A DNA stretch of 64,000 bases, taken from Vibrio gazogenes. GTDB lineage: Bacteria; Pseudomonadota; Gammaproteobacteria; Enterobacterales; Vibrionaceae. The notes beneath the pieces were generated by a model. It searched no databases, was not told the origin of the DNA, and saw only the letters and a list, made by a program, of their open reading frames with translations. The translations under genes were made by a program, and so were the position numbers. Location of the stretch: positions 62,001 through 126,000 of the forward strand of contig NZ_CP018835.1 of assembly GCF_002196515.1 (NCBI RefSeq), in the 5' to 3' direction. The first letter of the stretch is position 1, and every line of letters begins with the position of its first letter. Shown in pieces: positions 8,402 to 16,720 of this stretch.

Positions 8402-9178
8402 ATGAAATCTCAAGAATTATCAAGGATGGGATCTGCTCTCGTATCACTAGAAGAATACGAGGGAGTGCAGTGCATTAAAAAGCAAAATGTCTCTCCCGTA
8501 GAAATGGGATTTTATCAATTTGCAGCGGAGCAACTTGTAGGCGTAAATACACCCAAGTTATTCAAAATAGATGGTAGTAATTTGTTCATTGAATACATCC
8601 CCAACAAAATTACCTTGGATGAACTAAATAACAATATTGGGACACTAGAGCAATTAGCTCTTATTCACAAATCACACTATAGACCATCGTTTACAGTTAA
8701 AGAGCATTCATGGTCTTTAGACGCTACAGAATTGGCATTAGAGACGTTAAAGTTTCCTAAAGTGGTTCAAGACTTCATTTTAAGTATTCAATCGCGATCA
8801 GCAGAGTTGTTTAAACATTCAGGGTTGATTTCTGGTGATAGTAATGATGGAAATTGGGGAACAAGAAATAATGGCGAGCTTGTACTGTTCGATTGGGAGA
8901 GATTTGGTTTCGGTAGCCCTGCTATTGACTTAGCTCCATTAGTTCAAGGTCTGGGAGATTCTCAAGACTATCAGTCAATTGCCGAGAAGTACGTTAGCTT
9001 TAACTCCAAATTCTCCTCCAAATTGCTAGAGAAACACTTGGTTATAGCTAAAACATGGATTCTTATTGAAGTTACAAACATCTTAACTAGTCGAAATAAA
9101 CTAGATGCATCGATCTACATGAATTGGTACAGAGCCAACGTACCAACGTGGATTGAATCTGTGGGAAAAATTCTATAA
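8402..9178 (+). CDS. APH-fold phosphotransferase-like protein
   Basis: A 258-aa protein of the aminoglycoside/choline-kinase fold. The Brenner-type loop reads SGDSNDGNWG in place of HGDxHxxN and keeps the Asp and Asn. The metal motif follows as LFDWERFGFGSPAIDLA. Because the family covers aminoglycoside, choline, thiamine and sugar kinases, the substrate cannot be read from sequence. AAGGGAATTA precedes the ATG. It stands alone in a mosaic region with no functional partner nearby. The His-to-Ser change in the loop is unusual but occurs in divergent members. Confidence 0.75.
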   Translation: MKSQELSRMGSALVSLEEYEGVQCIKKQNVSPVEMGFYQFAAEQLVGVNTPKLFKIDGSNLFIEYIPNKITLDELNNNIGTLEQLALIHKSHYRPSFTVKEHSWSLDATELALETLKFPKVVQDFILSIQSRSAELFKHSGLISGDSNDGNWGTRNNGELVLFDWERFGFGSPAIDLAPLVQGLGDSQDYQSIAEKYVSFNSKFSSKLLEKHLVIAKTWILIEVTNILTSRNKLDASIYMNWYRANVPTWIESVGKIL

Positions 9179-9506
9179 CTACACTAGATCTCATACCTAC
9201 GATCTTTGTAGCTCAATTCTGCCCCATAGTTGGCTAGGCTATTTTTACTTTACAATAGATTTTGTCGTATTTTGACCTAATTTATCTAATGAAAAATAAA
9301 AGAACCATTGTACTCATACTCTCATTGAGCCATAGATAGTAAAGTGCGGTAATATTGTCTGCATTTTATGGGAATTTATTGATTTTTCATATTTCATTCA
9401 ATAGGTTAATTTAAATGAAGGCTACAGAAAATAGACCATAGACAGAAACTATAGAAAATAATATGCTGCCTAATAATTGTTCGTTGCTTAAGTACAGAGG
9501 AAAACT
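9179..9506. other. Non-coding gap before the LysE-type exporter gene
   Basis: About 330 AT-rich bases with no ORF or strong hairpin. CAGAGGAAAACT directly before 9507 is the ribosome binding site of the exporter gene. A promoter is expected in the AT-rich stretch 9360-9480 but no clear -35/-10 pair stands out. Confidence 0.4.
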
Positions 9507-10148
9507 ATGATTGATGTTTTATCGTTAATTTCAATAGGATTTGCGTTCTTTATTGTGGCGGTTTCGCCAGGGCCGGCGAATATTTCTAATGCAACAATAG
9601 CTATGAGTAAAGGTAGAAAAATAAGCCTTGTTTATGGTGCGGGTCTTTCGATGGGTCTTTTGTTGTGGGGTATCGTTGCGGCGAGTGGATTGGGAGTGAT
9701 TCTACAAGGGTCGGTCTATTTGTTGATGTTTCTAAAAATCATTGGCGGGATATACCTTCTATGGTTGGCTTATCTCTCGTTTAAGTCGTCTTTTAACTCG
9801 GCATCGACAATATCCCAAAATCAAACCAATGAAATAGGGTATAGCAAATGGTTCATACGAGGCTTTGTTCTGAATTCATCCAATCCCAAAACTGTCATTG
9901 CATGGATGGCAGCGTTATCTGTCGGTATGGGTGCAAACAATGATATTACCTTTTTAGTTTCGGCAGTGATTACATGCATGCTGGTTGGCTTTTTCGTTAA
10001 CGCCATTTATTCAATACTGTTTTCAATTAATGGTGTTATGAAGACTTACCAAAAAATTGGCCATTGGGTTGATAGGGTCGTGTCTGGTATGTTCGCGTTA
10101 GCTGGCTTAGGGCTAGTAATGTCTGCCTTTAAGCGAAATCAAGCATAA
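9507..10148 (+). CDS. LysE/RhtB-family amino-acid exporter
   Basis: A 213-aa membrane protein with about six helices. The RhtB/LysE signature VSPGPANI(S)NATIAMSKGRK is near the N-terminus and GGIYLLWLAYLSFKS follows. RGFVLNSSNPKTVIAW is the conserved central motif. The family exports amino acids or their analogues. It is probably monocistronic, and no regulator is adjacent. Confidence 0.88.
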   Translation: MIDVLSLISIGFAFFIVAVSPGPANISNATIAMSKGRKISLVYGAGLSMGLLLWGIVAASGLGVILQGSVYLLMFLKIIGGIYLLWLAYLSFKSSFNSASTISQNQTNEIGYSKWFIRGFVLNSSNPKTVIAWMAALSVGMGANNDITFLVSAVITCMLVGFFVNAIYSILFSINGVMKTYQKIGHWVDRVVSGMFALAGLGLVMSAFKRNQA

Positions 10149-10304
10149 ACTAGCAAACGTTTAAGGTTTCAAGATATTTTTTCTTATCTGAAATGATGCC
10201 ACTGAATGATTTGAGCTAAGAAGCTTTTGTCCAGAGGTGTTTCAAAAAGTCTCTGGCTAACAAATTTCTGCCCCCCAAACGTTTTAGTATGATATGGATA
10301 ATAT

Positions 10305-11162
10305 ATGAAATACATTCTCATCTCGTTTTTAATCTGTTTATTTAACGTTTCTCAATCTTATGCGAAAGAGTTTATTCCTGAAAAAACTGATAAGAACGGT
10401 TATGTAGAGCCTTTTCAAATGTTTGACGATCTGTTTTATGTGGGTGATAAGTGGGCTTCATCATATCTTGTCCGGACAACAGACGGACTGGTACTTATCG
10501 AAACACTGGAAAGTCCTTATGGCCGATGGATACCTAGTAACGTAGAAAAATTGGGGTTCAACCCTTCAGATATCAAATACATACTTGTTACACATGGCCA
10601 TTCAGATCATGTTGGTAATGCGGAGTATATACAAAGGCATTATGGTAGTAAGGTGGTGATGTCAAAAGAAGAACTCCAATTGGCGAAGGAGCAGTCGACA
10701 AAAAGTAAAGGGAAAGGACATTTCGAAGCACCGCACGTAGATGTATTCGTAAAAGATGGTGACCATTTGGTCATTGGGGATACGAAATTTACTTTTTATA
10801 TTACACCAGGCCATACTAAAGGATGTGTATCTATTGATTTTATGGTTAAAAATGCTGGCATCCCGTATCGAGCTTTTATGGTTGGAGGGCATAGCCCATC
10901 AAAGACAGATATTAAACTCGTTGGCGAGTTCATAAAAAGCATGGAAAGGATAAGAACCATAGCCTTACAGGAACCAAAAGTGAGTGTAAATTTAGCCAAT
11001 CATCCTCACAAGAATCATTTATTCGAAGAAAGAGCACTGGGTATAAATGACAGTAAAAAGAACTATTTCATCGATAGTAAGGGCTTCTTTGAATTTTTAA
11101 ATAAACAAGAAGAAATAGGTAAGAAAAAATTAGCAGAATTGGAAAAAAATGCTGATAAATAA
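10305..11162 (+). CDS. Secreted metallo-beta-lactamase-fold protein, subclass B3-like
   Basis: A 285-aa protein with an N-terminal signal peptide that probably ends after SQSYA (residues 1-20). It has the zinc motif THGHSDH (His97, His99, Asp101, His102), a third zinc His in TPGHTKG (His170), and a late His in ANHPHKN. GGHSPS after the core and the spacing resemble subclass B3 enzymes. A periplasmic hydrolase is likely. Beta-lactamase activity is possible but not demonstrated, since many B3-like folds hydrolyse lactones or other substrates. The ribosome site is weak. Confidence 0.8.
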   Translation: MKYILISFLICLFNVSQSYAKEFIPEKTDKNGYVEPFQMFDDLFYVGDKWASSYLVRTTDGLVLIETLESPYGRWIPSNVEKLGFNPSDIKYILVTHGHSDHVGNAEYIQRHYGSKVVMSKEELQLAKEQSTKSKGKGHFEAPHVDVFVKDGDHLVIGDTKFTFYITPGHTKGCVSIDFMVKNAGIPYRAFMVGGHSPSKTDIKLVGEFIKSMERIRTIALQEPKVSVNLANHPHKNHLFEERALGINDSKKNYFIDSKGFFEFLNKQEEIGKKKLAELEKNADK

Positions 11163-11272
11163 AATCACCCGACAGTTATTATGGCGTTATTTTGTTAACT
11201 CATGGGTAAATTTTCAAAATACTTTTCCTAATCTGATAGAAACACATTAAAGCAGTGACACTAAAACGTTTT

Positions 11273-11465
11273 TGTCCAATTTCTTTTTAAAACTGACGGT
11301 CCCAAAATTCACTGAAACGCTCATCGGCTGATTATTTTGAGAACCCACACCCAAAATCTCATACTTTTTTAATACTTTTGTCGATCTAAAAACTGATAGC
11401 CTGTGAATGCACTGGCAAAATCCAGTGTCGGGATTGAGACCCCTGTATTTTCTTCACAAGACATG
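11273..11465 (+). repeat. Long direct repeat, copy 1
   Basis: The part at 11373-11465 is nearly identical to 20556-20648. It starts with a perfectly matching block of about 50 bases from TACTTTTGTCGATC to GCAAAATCC and ends in CTTCACAAGACATGT. A weaker match upstream (TGTCCAATT, then CTTTTTAAAA) at 11273-11293 corresponds to 20517-20538, with extra sequence inserted here. It holds the hairpin CACTGG-CAAAAT-CCAGTG. The two copies frame 9 kb of accessory genes. Confidence 0.8.
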
Positions 11466-11529
11466 TAAAATGCCAGCTCTGCTGATATTTCCATGTAACT
11501 TCAGCACACCTGAATTATGGTGGACTGGA

Positions 11530-11640
11530 TAGGGGCGCTTTGGCGCACCGTTTCTTGTGAGCGGCTGTCTCAAACCTGTCCGGTTCGCCACTCAAAGTTT
11601 GAGACCTTTGTGTGGTGACGTACCATTCATCACAAGAAGA
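11530..11640 (+). ncRNA. Structured leader, possibly a phage-type C4-like antisense RNA
   Basis: The stretch just before the 65-aa gene folds well. GCGC-TTTG-GCGC is at 11535-11546, and GTCTCAAAC (11567-11575) pairs with GTTTGAGAC (11597-11605) around a loop containing CTGTCCGG. This arrangement upstream of a small gene recalls the C4/ash leader of P1- and P4-type phages. That comparison is from memory and is uncertain; a structured mRNA leader is the safe description. Confidence 0.35.
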
Positions 11641-11651
11641 GGTGACAACCT

Positions 11652-11849
11652 ATGTACGAAACCATCCCTTACGATCATCAATTCGCCCAAAAAGCCCGCG
11701 AATACCTGCGCCAGTTAGAAGAAATGTTTGAAGCCGAACAGCAGCACAACAGTCAAGAGCTGCGCAACGTGCTGCTGTATCTGAATAACCTGATTACCAC
11801 TCATTACGTGCGCTATCATGAGGAGCCGGATGAATCAGATTTGGCATGA
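11652..11849 (+). CDS. Small acidic protein of unknown function
   Basis: A 65-aa, largely helical and acidic protein (EYLRQLEEMFEAEQQHN, then LYLNNLITTHYVRYHEEPDE). A strong GAGGTGACAACCT ribosome site precedes the ATG, and a perfect hairpin terminator follows, so it looks like a real single-gene unit. No family is recognised. Its structured leader suggests a phage or satellite origin. Confidence 0.6.
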   Translation: MYETIPYDHQFAQKAREYLRQLEEMFEAEQQHNSQELRNVLLYLNNLITTHYVRYHEEPDESDLA

Positions 11850-11873
11850 TGGTTGATTGGTTTATTTAATTTT

Positions 11874-11897
11874 CGAGCCGCAATTGCGGCTCGTTTT
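11874..11897 (+). terminator. Rho-independent terminator after the 65-aa gene
   Basis: A perfect 20-base palindrome, CGAGCCGCAATTGCGGCTCG (11874-11893), followed by TTTT. Confidence 0.85.
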
Positions 11898-12167
11898 GAT
11901 CAAGTTCTAAGAACCGGCCCTGCTCGCGGGAGTGAATCACATGCTGAGTATCGTAGGCGTATTATTTGCGAGAAATTTTGATGATTAAAACGGTGGTAAC
12001 TTGTTTCTGCCCCATTGTGTGCTACACAATGTTTCAGGACACGATTCAATCATCAATTGAATTATTTTTGGTAATACGAAAAACGACTAACATTGTCCTG
12101 CTTGTTCTCGGCTTCCTAAAGTGAATATTCAGCACTCGACTGATAATCGCGTATAATCTTGTAAGGA

Positions 12168-12833
12168 TTACTTTGCCATCATGTCGTTTAAAAACGCTTG
12201 TTTGACGTTTTTTTGTACCCGAGTTGGAGCGATAAAATCTTCACCGATTGTTTTAGCAAATTTTAATCCTTGTTCTCTATTGGGCGCGTTAATATCCCCT
12301 TCCACATCATAGATTAAGTGACTTGCTACATCAGTAACGCCACAGTATGAGAAGATTCCAAGATCAATTTGCGTACGCATCGCCTCGTCATACTGATATT
12401 TATCGTAGGTCGCTTTTTTTGAGCCACCAATACCGATTAAAGTGGTTGGTAGATTGGTGAGAAGACCATCAAGTGGCGCTTTACCTCGGTCTTCTACGCT
12501 GTTGCCATATTGATAGGCCCAGCCTTGAGTAAATACCCTTTCAATCCATCCTTTCATCAGTGCAGGCATACTCCACCAATAGACCGGAAAAACGAAAGCC
12601 AGTTGATCTGCCTTTGCAACCCTTTGATGCATTGCTTTTATCTCGTCTGGAAGTTCGCCCCCCCAAAAACACGCATGATCTGCTTCGGTAAATCGAGGAT
12701 CAAAGCCTTCGGCATGCAAATCAAGGATATCGATGGAGTGGCCCGCATTGAGGATCGGTTCATGGAAGGCGTCCATGACCGCGCCTGGGTATTTGTGTCG
12801 AAAAGGATGGGAATAAACCGTAAGTATATTCAT
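12168..12833 (-). CDS. Flavodoxin-fold NAD(P)H oxidoreductase (MdaB/KefF-type)
   Basis: A 221-aa Flavodoxin_2-type quinone or azo reductase. The N-terminal ILTVYSHPF binds FMN phosphate. VFPVYWWSMPALMKGWIERVF is the conserved flavin and dimer segment. Its role is two-electron reduction of quinones or electrophiles in the cytoplasm. It is divergent from a TetR gene, with repeated AACGGAT motifs between them, the usual arrangement for an inducible detoxification enzyme. AGAGATAACAAC precedes the start. Confidence 0.85.
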   Translation of the reverse strand: MNILTVYSHPFRHKYPGAVMDAFHEPILNAGHSIDILDLHAEGFDPRFTEADHACFWGGELPDEIKAMHQRVAKADQLAFVFPVYWWSMPALMKGWIERVFTQGWAYQYGNSVEDRGKAPLDGLLTNLPTTLIGIGGSKKATYDKYQYDEAMRTQIDLGIFSYCGVTDVASHLIYDVEGDINAPNREQGLKFAKTIGEDFIAPTRVQKNVKQAFLNDMMAK

Positions 12834-12852
12834 GTTGTTATCTCTATAGTAA

Positions 12853-12908
12853 CCGTTTTAAAAACGGATGATTGTGCTTAAACGGATGGTTATTGTCGTT
12901 ATCCGTTT
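12853..12908. promoter_or_regulatory. Operator cluster between reductase and TetR genes
   Basis: CCGTTTTAAAAACGG (12853-12867) is a perfect 15-base palindrome. AAACGGAT (12880-12887) is mirrored by ATCCGTTT (12901-12908), and further AACGGAT occurs near 12923. These sites lie between two divergent genes and probably bind the TetR protein encoded at 13002. Confidence 0.6.
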
Positions 12909-13001
12909 GGTGAGTTTGAGCGAACGGATCACCGTTAGTAAGAAAGGGTAAAGTAATCGTTCTACTTGAAATGGTAGAGAGATCGTTTTACATTGTCAAA
13001 C

Positions 13002-13532
13002 ATGAATAAGACACAAGAAAAAATCGCGGCAGGCCTTGAGCAAGCATTTGCTGAATACGGATTTACTGAGCTCGGGGTGGATGGGTTGCGAGACGCTGCT
13101 CAGGTGAGTTTGCGTACGCTCTATAAATATTGTCCATCAAAAGTGGATATGATTATCATGGCGCTTGAGCATAGACATGCACGATATCTTGCATATCTAT
13201 TTGACGATTTACCGACACAAAATCAACTCGTGTTGGACGAGATTTTTGCTAGGGTTGATCGATGGATGAGAGACAACAATTCGGAAGGATGCTTGTTTCA
13301 CAATGCTGTGGTTTCTCATCCTAATAGTGAGCCTATACGCAGGCTATTCGAACGGCATAAGAAAGAAGTGGCGGATAAATTAGCCGAAAGTACAAATCTT
13401 TTGGCGATGAGAGAACCTTTGCTACTGATCCATGAGGGAATTGTACAAAGTTGGCTAATTTTAGGTGCTCAGGCGATTAGCTGCGCTAAAACTCTCATCT
13501 CGGGTCTACGGGGTGATGCATTGCAAGCCTAG
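13002..13532 (+). CDS. TetR-family transcriptional regulator
   Basis: About 176 aa, with an N-terminal TetR helix-turn-helix (LEQAFAEYGFTELGVDGLRD, then VSLRTLYKYCPSKVDMI). The C-terminal ligand domain has no recognised specificity. The start is ATG 13002 or an in-frame TTG at 12993; neither has a clear ribosome site. It is divergent from the flavodoxin-fold reductase and is its likely repressor. Confidence 0.85.
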   Translation: MNKTQEKIAAGLEQAFAEYGFTELGVDGLRDAAQVSLRTLYKYCPSKVDMIIMALEHRHARYLAYLFDDLPTQNQLVLDEIFARVDRWMRDNNSEGCLFHNAVVSHPNSEPIRRLFERHKKEVADKLAESTNLLAMREPLLLIHEGIVQSWLILGAQAISCAKTLISGLRGDALQA

Positions 13533-13625
13533 CGGGAGATTATTAAATCACTCATTCTTGGATTTGGTTAAGCAAACCCAAGAATGATTTATGTGTGACT
13601 CCGATTGTGACTGTCATTAACCATT

Positions 13626-13797
13626 TCACGCTTTCATAAAGTCTATAAAAGCTCTTAGAGCGGCGGGTATGTGTCGTCGTCCTGAAAAGTAAAGATAGTT
13701 GCGAGGAACCTCGGTTCGATAACAAGGTTCTGTCCAGAAGTGATTTAGTAGAGCGTTCGGTCTGTTTGTGCACTTTTCAACAACAGACAGTTTCACA
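13626..13797 (-). pseudogene. LysR-family regulator remnant (C-terminal part)
   Basis: On the minus strand a frame reads NHFWTEPCYRTEVPRNYLYF, then SGRRHIPAALRAFIDFMKA and a stop at 13626-13628. This is the usual end of a LysR effector domain (proteobacterial CrgA/DsdC-like type). Upstream the frame is closed by a stop near 13800, and no DNA-binding half is present. It is a leftover of a lost regulator gene. Confidence 0.7.
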
Positions 13798-13986
13798 AGC
13801 TACGGGTTGGCCATTCAGTTGGTTAGATCGTCAACCATTCAAAAGCCCCAAACAGAAGTACTAACGAACGGCTCGATTTTTATTTAAATAGGCGTGAATG
13901 GTTAACATCGCGATTTTTGGTTTAGTATCCCCATTGGGATGATTGGTTCAGACCCATTACTCCCATAGGGTTTAAGGGGAACAAAT
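13798..13986. other. Non-coding spacer between LysR remnant and GntR gene
   Basis: It holds no ORF. Short GC hairpins near 13928-13945 are too weak to call terminators. It may contain the eroded rest of the LysR gene. Confidence 0.4.
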
Positions 13987-14694
13987 TTAGATAGCCTTCG
14001 CGTTACTGGAATCAATGGATTCCTGAATAAATCCGACTAACATTTCCACTTTACTATAACCTTGTTGCATGTGGTCTTTTACGTGATTAAGCATTAAATC
14101 CAGTGAATCGCCACAGGCAAGTGCAACGTAAGTATCATGAGCATCTACGCGAGGACCTGAACGATTATGAGCTTTCTGATGTAACGTAAAATAGAGGTGT
14201 AACCGTCCTCTCAATCTTTTCCATGTATCCTGTAGAAGAGTATGCCCACAATATTTATATACAATATTATGTAATTCCAGTTCCTCTATAATTGTGGCGT
14301 CTCTGTCTTCTTCTTTTATAGCCTTGGTCAATTTATCGAGTTGTTGCTTCATTTCAGCATAAAACTCAGGAGTACGTTGGTCCCAGACCAGTCTAAAAGC
14401 AAACTGTTCGATCTCTGTTCTGAACGTGTACAGCTCCTGAATTGATTGGACAGAAATATTGGCGACGTAGGTCCCTGTATAGGGGATTGTCTCAACCAGT
14501 CCTTGATCAACCAGTTGTCTGATGGCTTCTCTTAACGGTCCTCTGCTAACGCCTAACTGAGAGGACAACAGGGATTCTGTTAATTTGGTTCCCGGAGTTA
14601 AATCCCCTCGAATAATGGCTTCTCTCAACTGTTCTGCAACATTAGAGCGTAGGGTTCTGTCTTTAGTTATAGGCTTTAGATTTGTAATACTCAT
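13987..14694 (-). CDS. GntR-family regulator, FadR/FCD subfamily
   Basis: About 235 aa. The winged helix includes LREAIIRGDLTPGTKLTESL, LSSQLGVSRGPLREAIRQLV and TGTYVANISV. An FCD domain follows with the ELHNIVYKYCGHTLL segment. The longer frame begins at a TTG (14712), so I prefer ATG 14694. It is divergent from the aminotransferase-ProC-TRAP operon, with overlapping palindromes in the gap, and is the probable regulator of that operon. Confidence 0.88.
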   Translation of the reverse strand: MSITNLKPITKDRTLRSNVAEQLREAIIRGDLTPGTKLTESLLSSQLGVSRGPLREAIRQLVDQGLVETIPYTGTYVANISVQSIQELYTFRTEIEQFAFRLVWDQRTPEFYAEMKQQLDKLTKAIKEEDRDATIIEELELHNIVYKYCGHTLLQDTWKRLRGRLHLYFTLHQKAHNRSGPRVDAHDTYVALACGDSLDLMLNHVKDHMQQGYSKVEMLVGFIQESIDSSNAKAI

Positions 14695-14784
14695 AGTTTC
14701 ACTAATGCTCAATGGAACGGTAGTTATTAAACGATTTTACTATCAAAACTTAACCTATTTGGGTTATTTAGTAAACAGTGATTT

Positions 14785-14814
14785 GTAGGATTGTCAACAA
14801 TCCTACTGTTGACA
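14785..14814 (+). promoter_or_regulatory. Overlapping palindromes, likely operator of the FCD regulator
   Basis: GTAGGATTGT (14785-14794) and ACAATCCTAC (14797-14806) are perfect arms around CA. TGTCAACA (14792-14799) and TGTTGACA (14807-14814) form a second, overlapping inverted repeat. The site is 66 bp before the aminotransferase start and 90 bp before the regulator start. Confidence 0.6.
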
Positions 14815-14879
14815 TGTTTGTTTTTTGGTCATAGCATGAAACAAAACGTTAACATTCCATACACATTCAAGGAAGAAGT

Positions 14880-15797
14880 ATGTCATCACATTCGTTTAGT
14901 GCCCACGCGTCAGAGGAAGATATTAGAAACGACTCGATATTCATTTATGTCAATGGAAAGTTGGTGCCGAAAGAAGAGGCAATGGTTTCTGTTTATGACA
15001 GTGGATTCATGTTGGGTGACGGTATCTGGGAAGGTCTCAGAGTGTACAATGGTCAAATTGCTTTTCTTGAAGACCACCTTGATCGTCTGTATGAATCGGC
15101 AAAAGTTCTCGATATCCCGCTAGATATGCCAAGAGCGGATTTGGTAAAAGCGTTATATGGAACGTTAGAAGCTAATAACATGGTTGATGATGCGCATCTA
15201 AGACTGATGGTTAGCCGAGGTAAAAAGCGTAAGCCTTTTCAGGATCCTAAACTGACCATAACCAAGCCGACAATAGTTATCATTGCTGAGCACAGTAAAC
15301 CAAGTCAGGAAGTTGTCGATAAAGGTATGTCTCTGTTTACGGTTCATGTCGTCAGGGGACAGCCAAACAGCCAGGATCCTAAGCTCAATTCCCACAGCAA
15401 ACTTAATTGCATAACGGCTCTTATTCAGGCTCAGAAAGCCGGTGCCGATGAAGCGTTAATGCTTGACCCTCACGGTTTCGTAAGTACCTGCAACTCAACA
15501 AACTTCTTTATTATCAGAAAAGGTGCAGTTTGGACATCTTCTGGTAAGTACTGTATGAACGGAATCACTCGTCAGAAAGTCATTGACGTATGTCACGCAA
15601 ATAATATTCCTGTTTATGAAAAAGACTTCTCATTATTCGAGGTTTATGGTGCCGATGAAGCATTTACTACGGGTACGTTTGGTGGGCCGATCCCTGTCAT
15701 AAATATCGATGGCAGAGTTATTGGGGATGGTGTCCCCGGAGAGGGAGTCATGAAGATTCGCCAACTCTATAAGCAATTGGCGTCAAATTTGAAGTAG
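14880..15797 (+). CDS. Class IV aminotransferase (branched-chain / D-amino-acid type)
   Basis: A 305-aa fold-type IV PLP enzyme. It has DSGFMLGDGIWEGLRVYNG near the N-terminus, the Schiff-base Lys region HSKLNCITALIQAQ, and the family signature GADEALMLD. NGITRQKVI and TTGTFGGPIPV are cofactor-binding loops. It could act on D-amino acids, branched-chain amino acids or an omega-amino substrate. AAGGAAGAAGT precedes the ATG. It is the first gene of an operon with a ProC-type reductase and a TAXI-TRAP importer, which points to amination or deamination of an imported amino acid. Confidence 0.82.
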   Translation: MSSHSFSAHASEEDIRNDSIFIYVNGKLVPKEEAMVSVYDSGFMLGDGIWEGLRVYNGQIAFLEDHLDRLYESAKVLDIPLDMPRADLVKALYGTLEANNMVDDAHLRLMVSRGKKRKPFQDPKLTITKPTIVIIAEHSKPSQEVVDKGMSLFTVHVVRGQPNSQDPKLNSHSKLNCITALIQAQKAGADEALMLDPHGFVSTCNSTNFFIIRKGAVWTSSGKYCMNGITRQKVIDVCHANNIPVYEKDFSLFEVYGADEAFTTGTFGGPIPVINIDGRVIGDGVPGEGVMKIRQLYKQLASNLK

Positions 15798-15827
15798 CTT
15801 GTTCTGATGATGAAAGGGAATTGAATT

Positions 15828-16664
15828 ATGACTCAGCCACAAAAAATGACAATGCTGGTTATTGGTGGAGGCAAAATGGGTGGGGCCATCATACAGGGCT
15901 GGTTGAAAACAGGACTCGATGCATCACACATTTATCTGGTGGATATGAACGAAAGTGTATTAAGCCAATTTAAACAACTCGGCATTAATACATATAAGCC
16001 TGATGAAATTGAACAGTTGCGCGCAGTTAACTTCAGCGATGTTTTACTCGCACTAAAGCCACAGATGATTGGTGCTTTTGCACCAGATTATCGTCAGCTT
16101 GTTGGTTCTGATACCTGCCTTATGTCCATTGCGGCTGGTGTCAGCATTGAACAATTACGGTCTGTTTTTACCAGCGCTGCAAGTATTGTCCGTATCATGC
16201 CGAATACACCTGTGCTTGTTGGTAAAGGTGTCGTGGTGGCTTACACAGATGCGGGTTTGGAGATTAGAGATAAAACCGCGGCTTTGTTTGAACCTTTAGG
16301 CAATTTTTACTGGTTAGATCATGAAGATCAGATGCATGCGGCGACAGCGGTTTCTGGAAGTGGCCCTGCTTATATTTTTTACTTTTGTGAGTGTTTTATG
16401 GATACAGCAACCAAAATGGGGTTGCCTGAAGATCTAGCACAACAAATCGCAAAAGACACCTTTATTGGGGCGGCAGAAATGATTGAGCAACAAGAATCAT
16501 CGGTCTCAGAGTTACGTCAAAATGTGACGAGTCCTAACGGTACAACACAAGCCGGATTAGAGCGATTAGCTCACGGTGGTCTTATCACTGAGCAAATAAA
16601 AGCCTGCTGCGAAGCTGCTTGTCAGCGCAGTATAGAAATTTCAATGGAGTTAAGCAGTCAGTAA
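15828..16664 (+). CDS. Pyrroline-5-carboxylate reductase family protein (ProC-like)
   Basis: A 278-aa protein with the NAD(P) motif IGGGKMGGAIIQGW and the ProC hallmarks RIMPNTPVLVGKG, ATAVSGSGPAYIFYF and NVTSPNGTTQAGLE. ProC reduces pyrroline-5-carboxylate to proline. In this catabolic operon the enzyme may instead reduce a cyclic imine made by the aminotransferase. It is coupled to the aminotransferase gene by a 30-bp gap with an AAGGGAAT ribosome site. The housekeeping proC is presumably elsewhere. Confidence 0.85.
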   Translation: MTQPQKMTMLVIGGGKMGGAIIQGWLKTGLDASHIYLVDMNESVLSQFKQLGINTYKPDEIEQLRAVNFSDVLLALKPQMIGAFAPDYRQLVGSDTCLMSIAAGVSIEQLRSVFTSAASIVRIMPNTPVLVGKGVVVAYTDAGLEIRDKTAALFEPLGNFYWLDHEDQMHAATAVSGSGPAYIFYFCECFMDTATKMGLPEDLAQQIAKDTFIGAAEMIEQQESSVSELRQNVTSPNGTTQAGLERLAHGGLITEQIKACCEAACQRSIEISMELSSQ

Positions 16665-16720
16665 CGAAAAATCTTAATCGGTAAAAGATCTTTATACGTA
16701 TTGAACAGGGAAGATAAATC

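Noticed and set aside
9218..12016. Recurring TCTGCCCC words in gaps (for example near 9219, 10269 and 12007)
   Set aside because: An 8-base word is expected about this often by chance in a window this size; no longer shared unit was found.
13552..13773. 73-codon minus-strand frame
   Set aside because: It is a shadow frame; another frame of the same strand reads as the end of a LysR protein.
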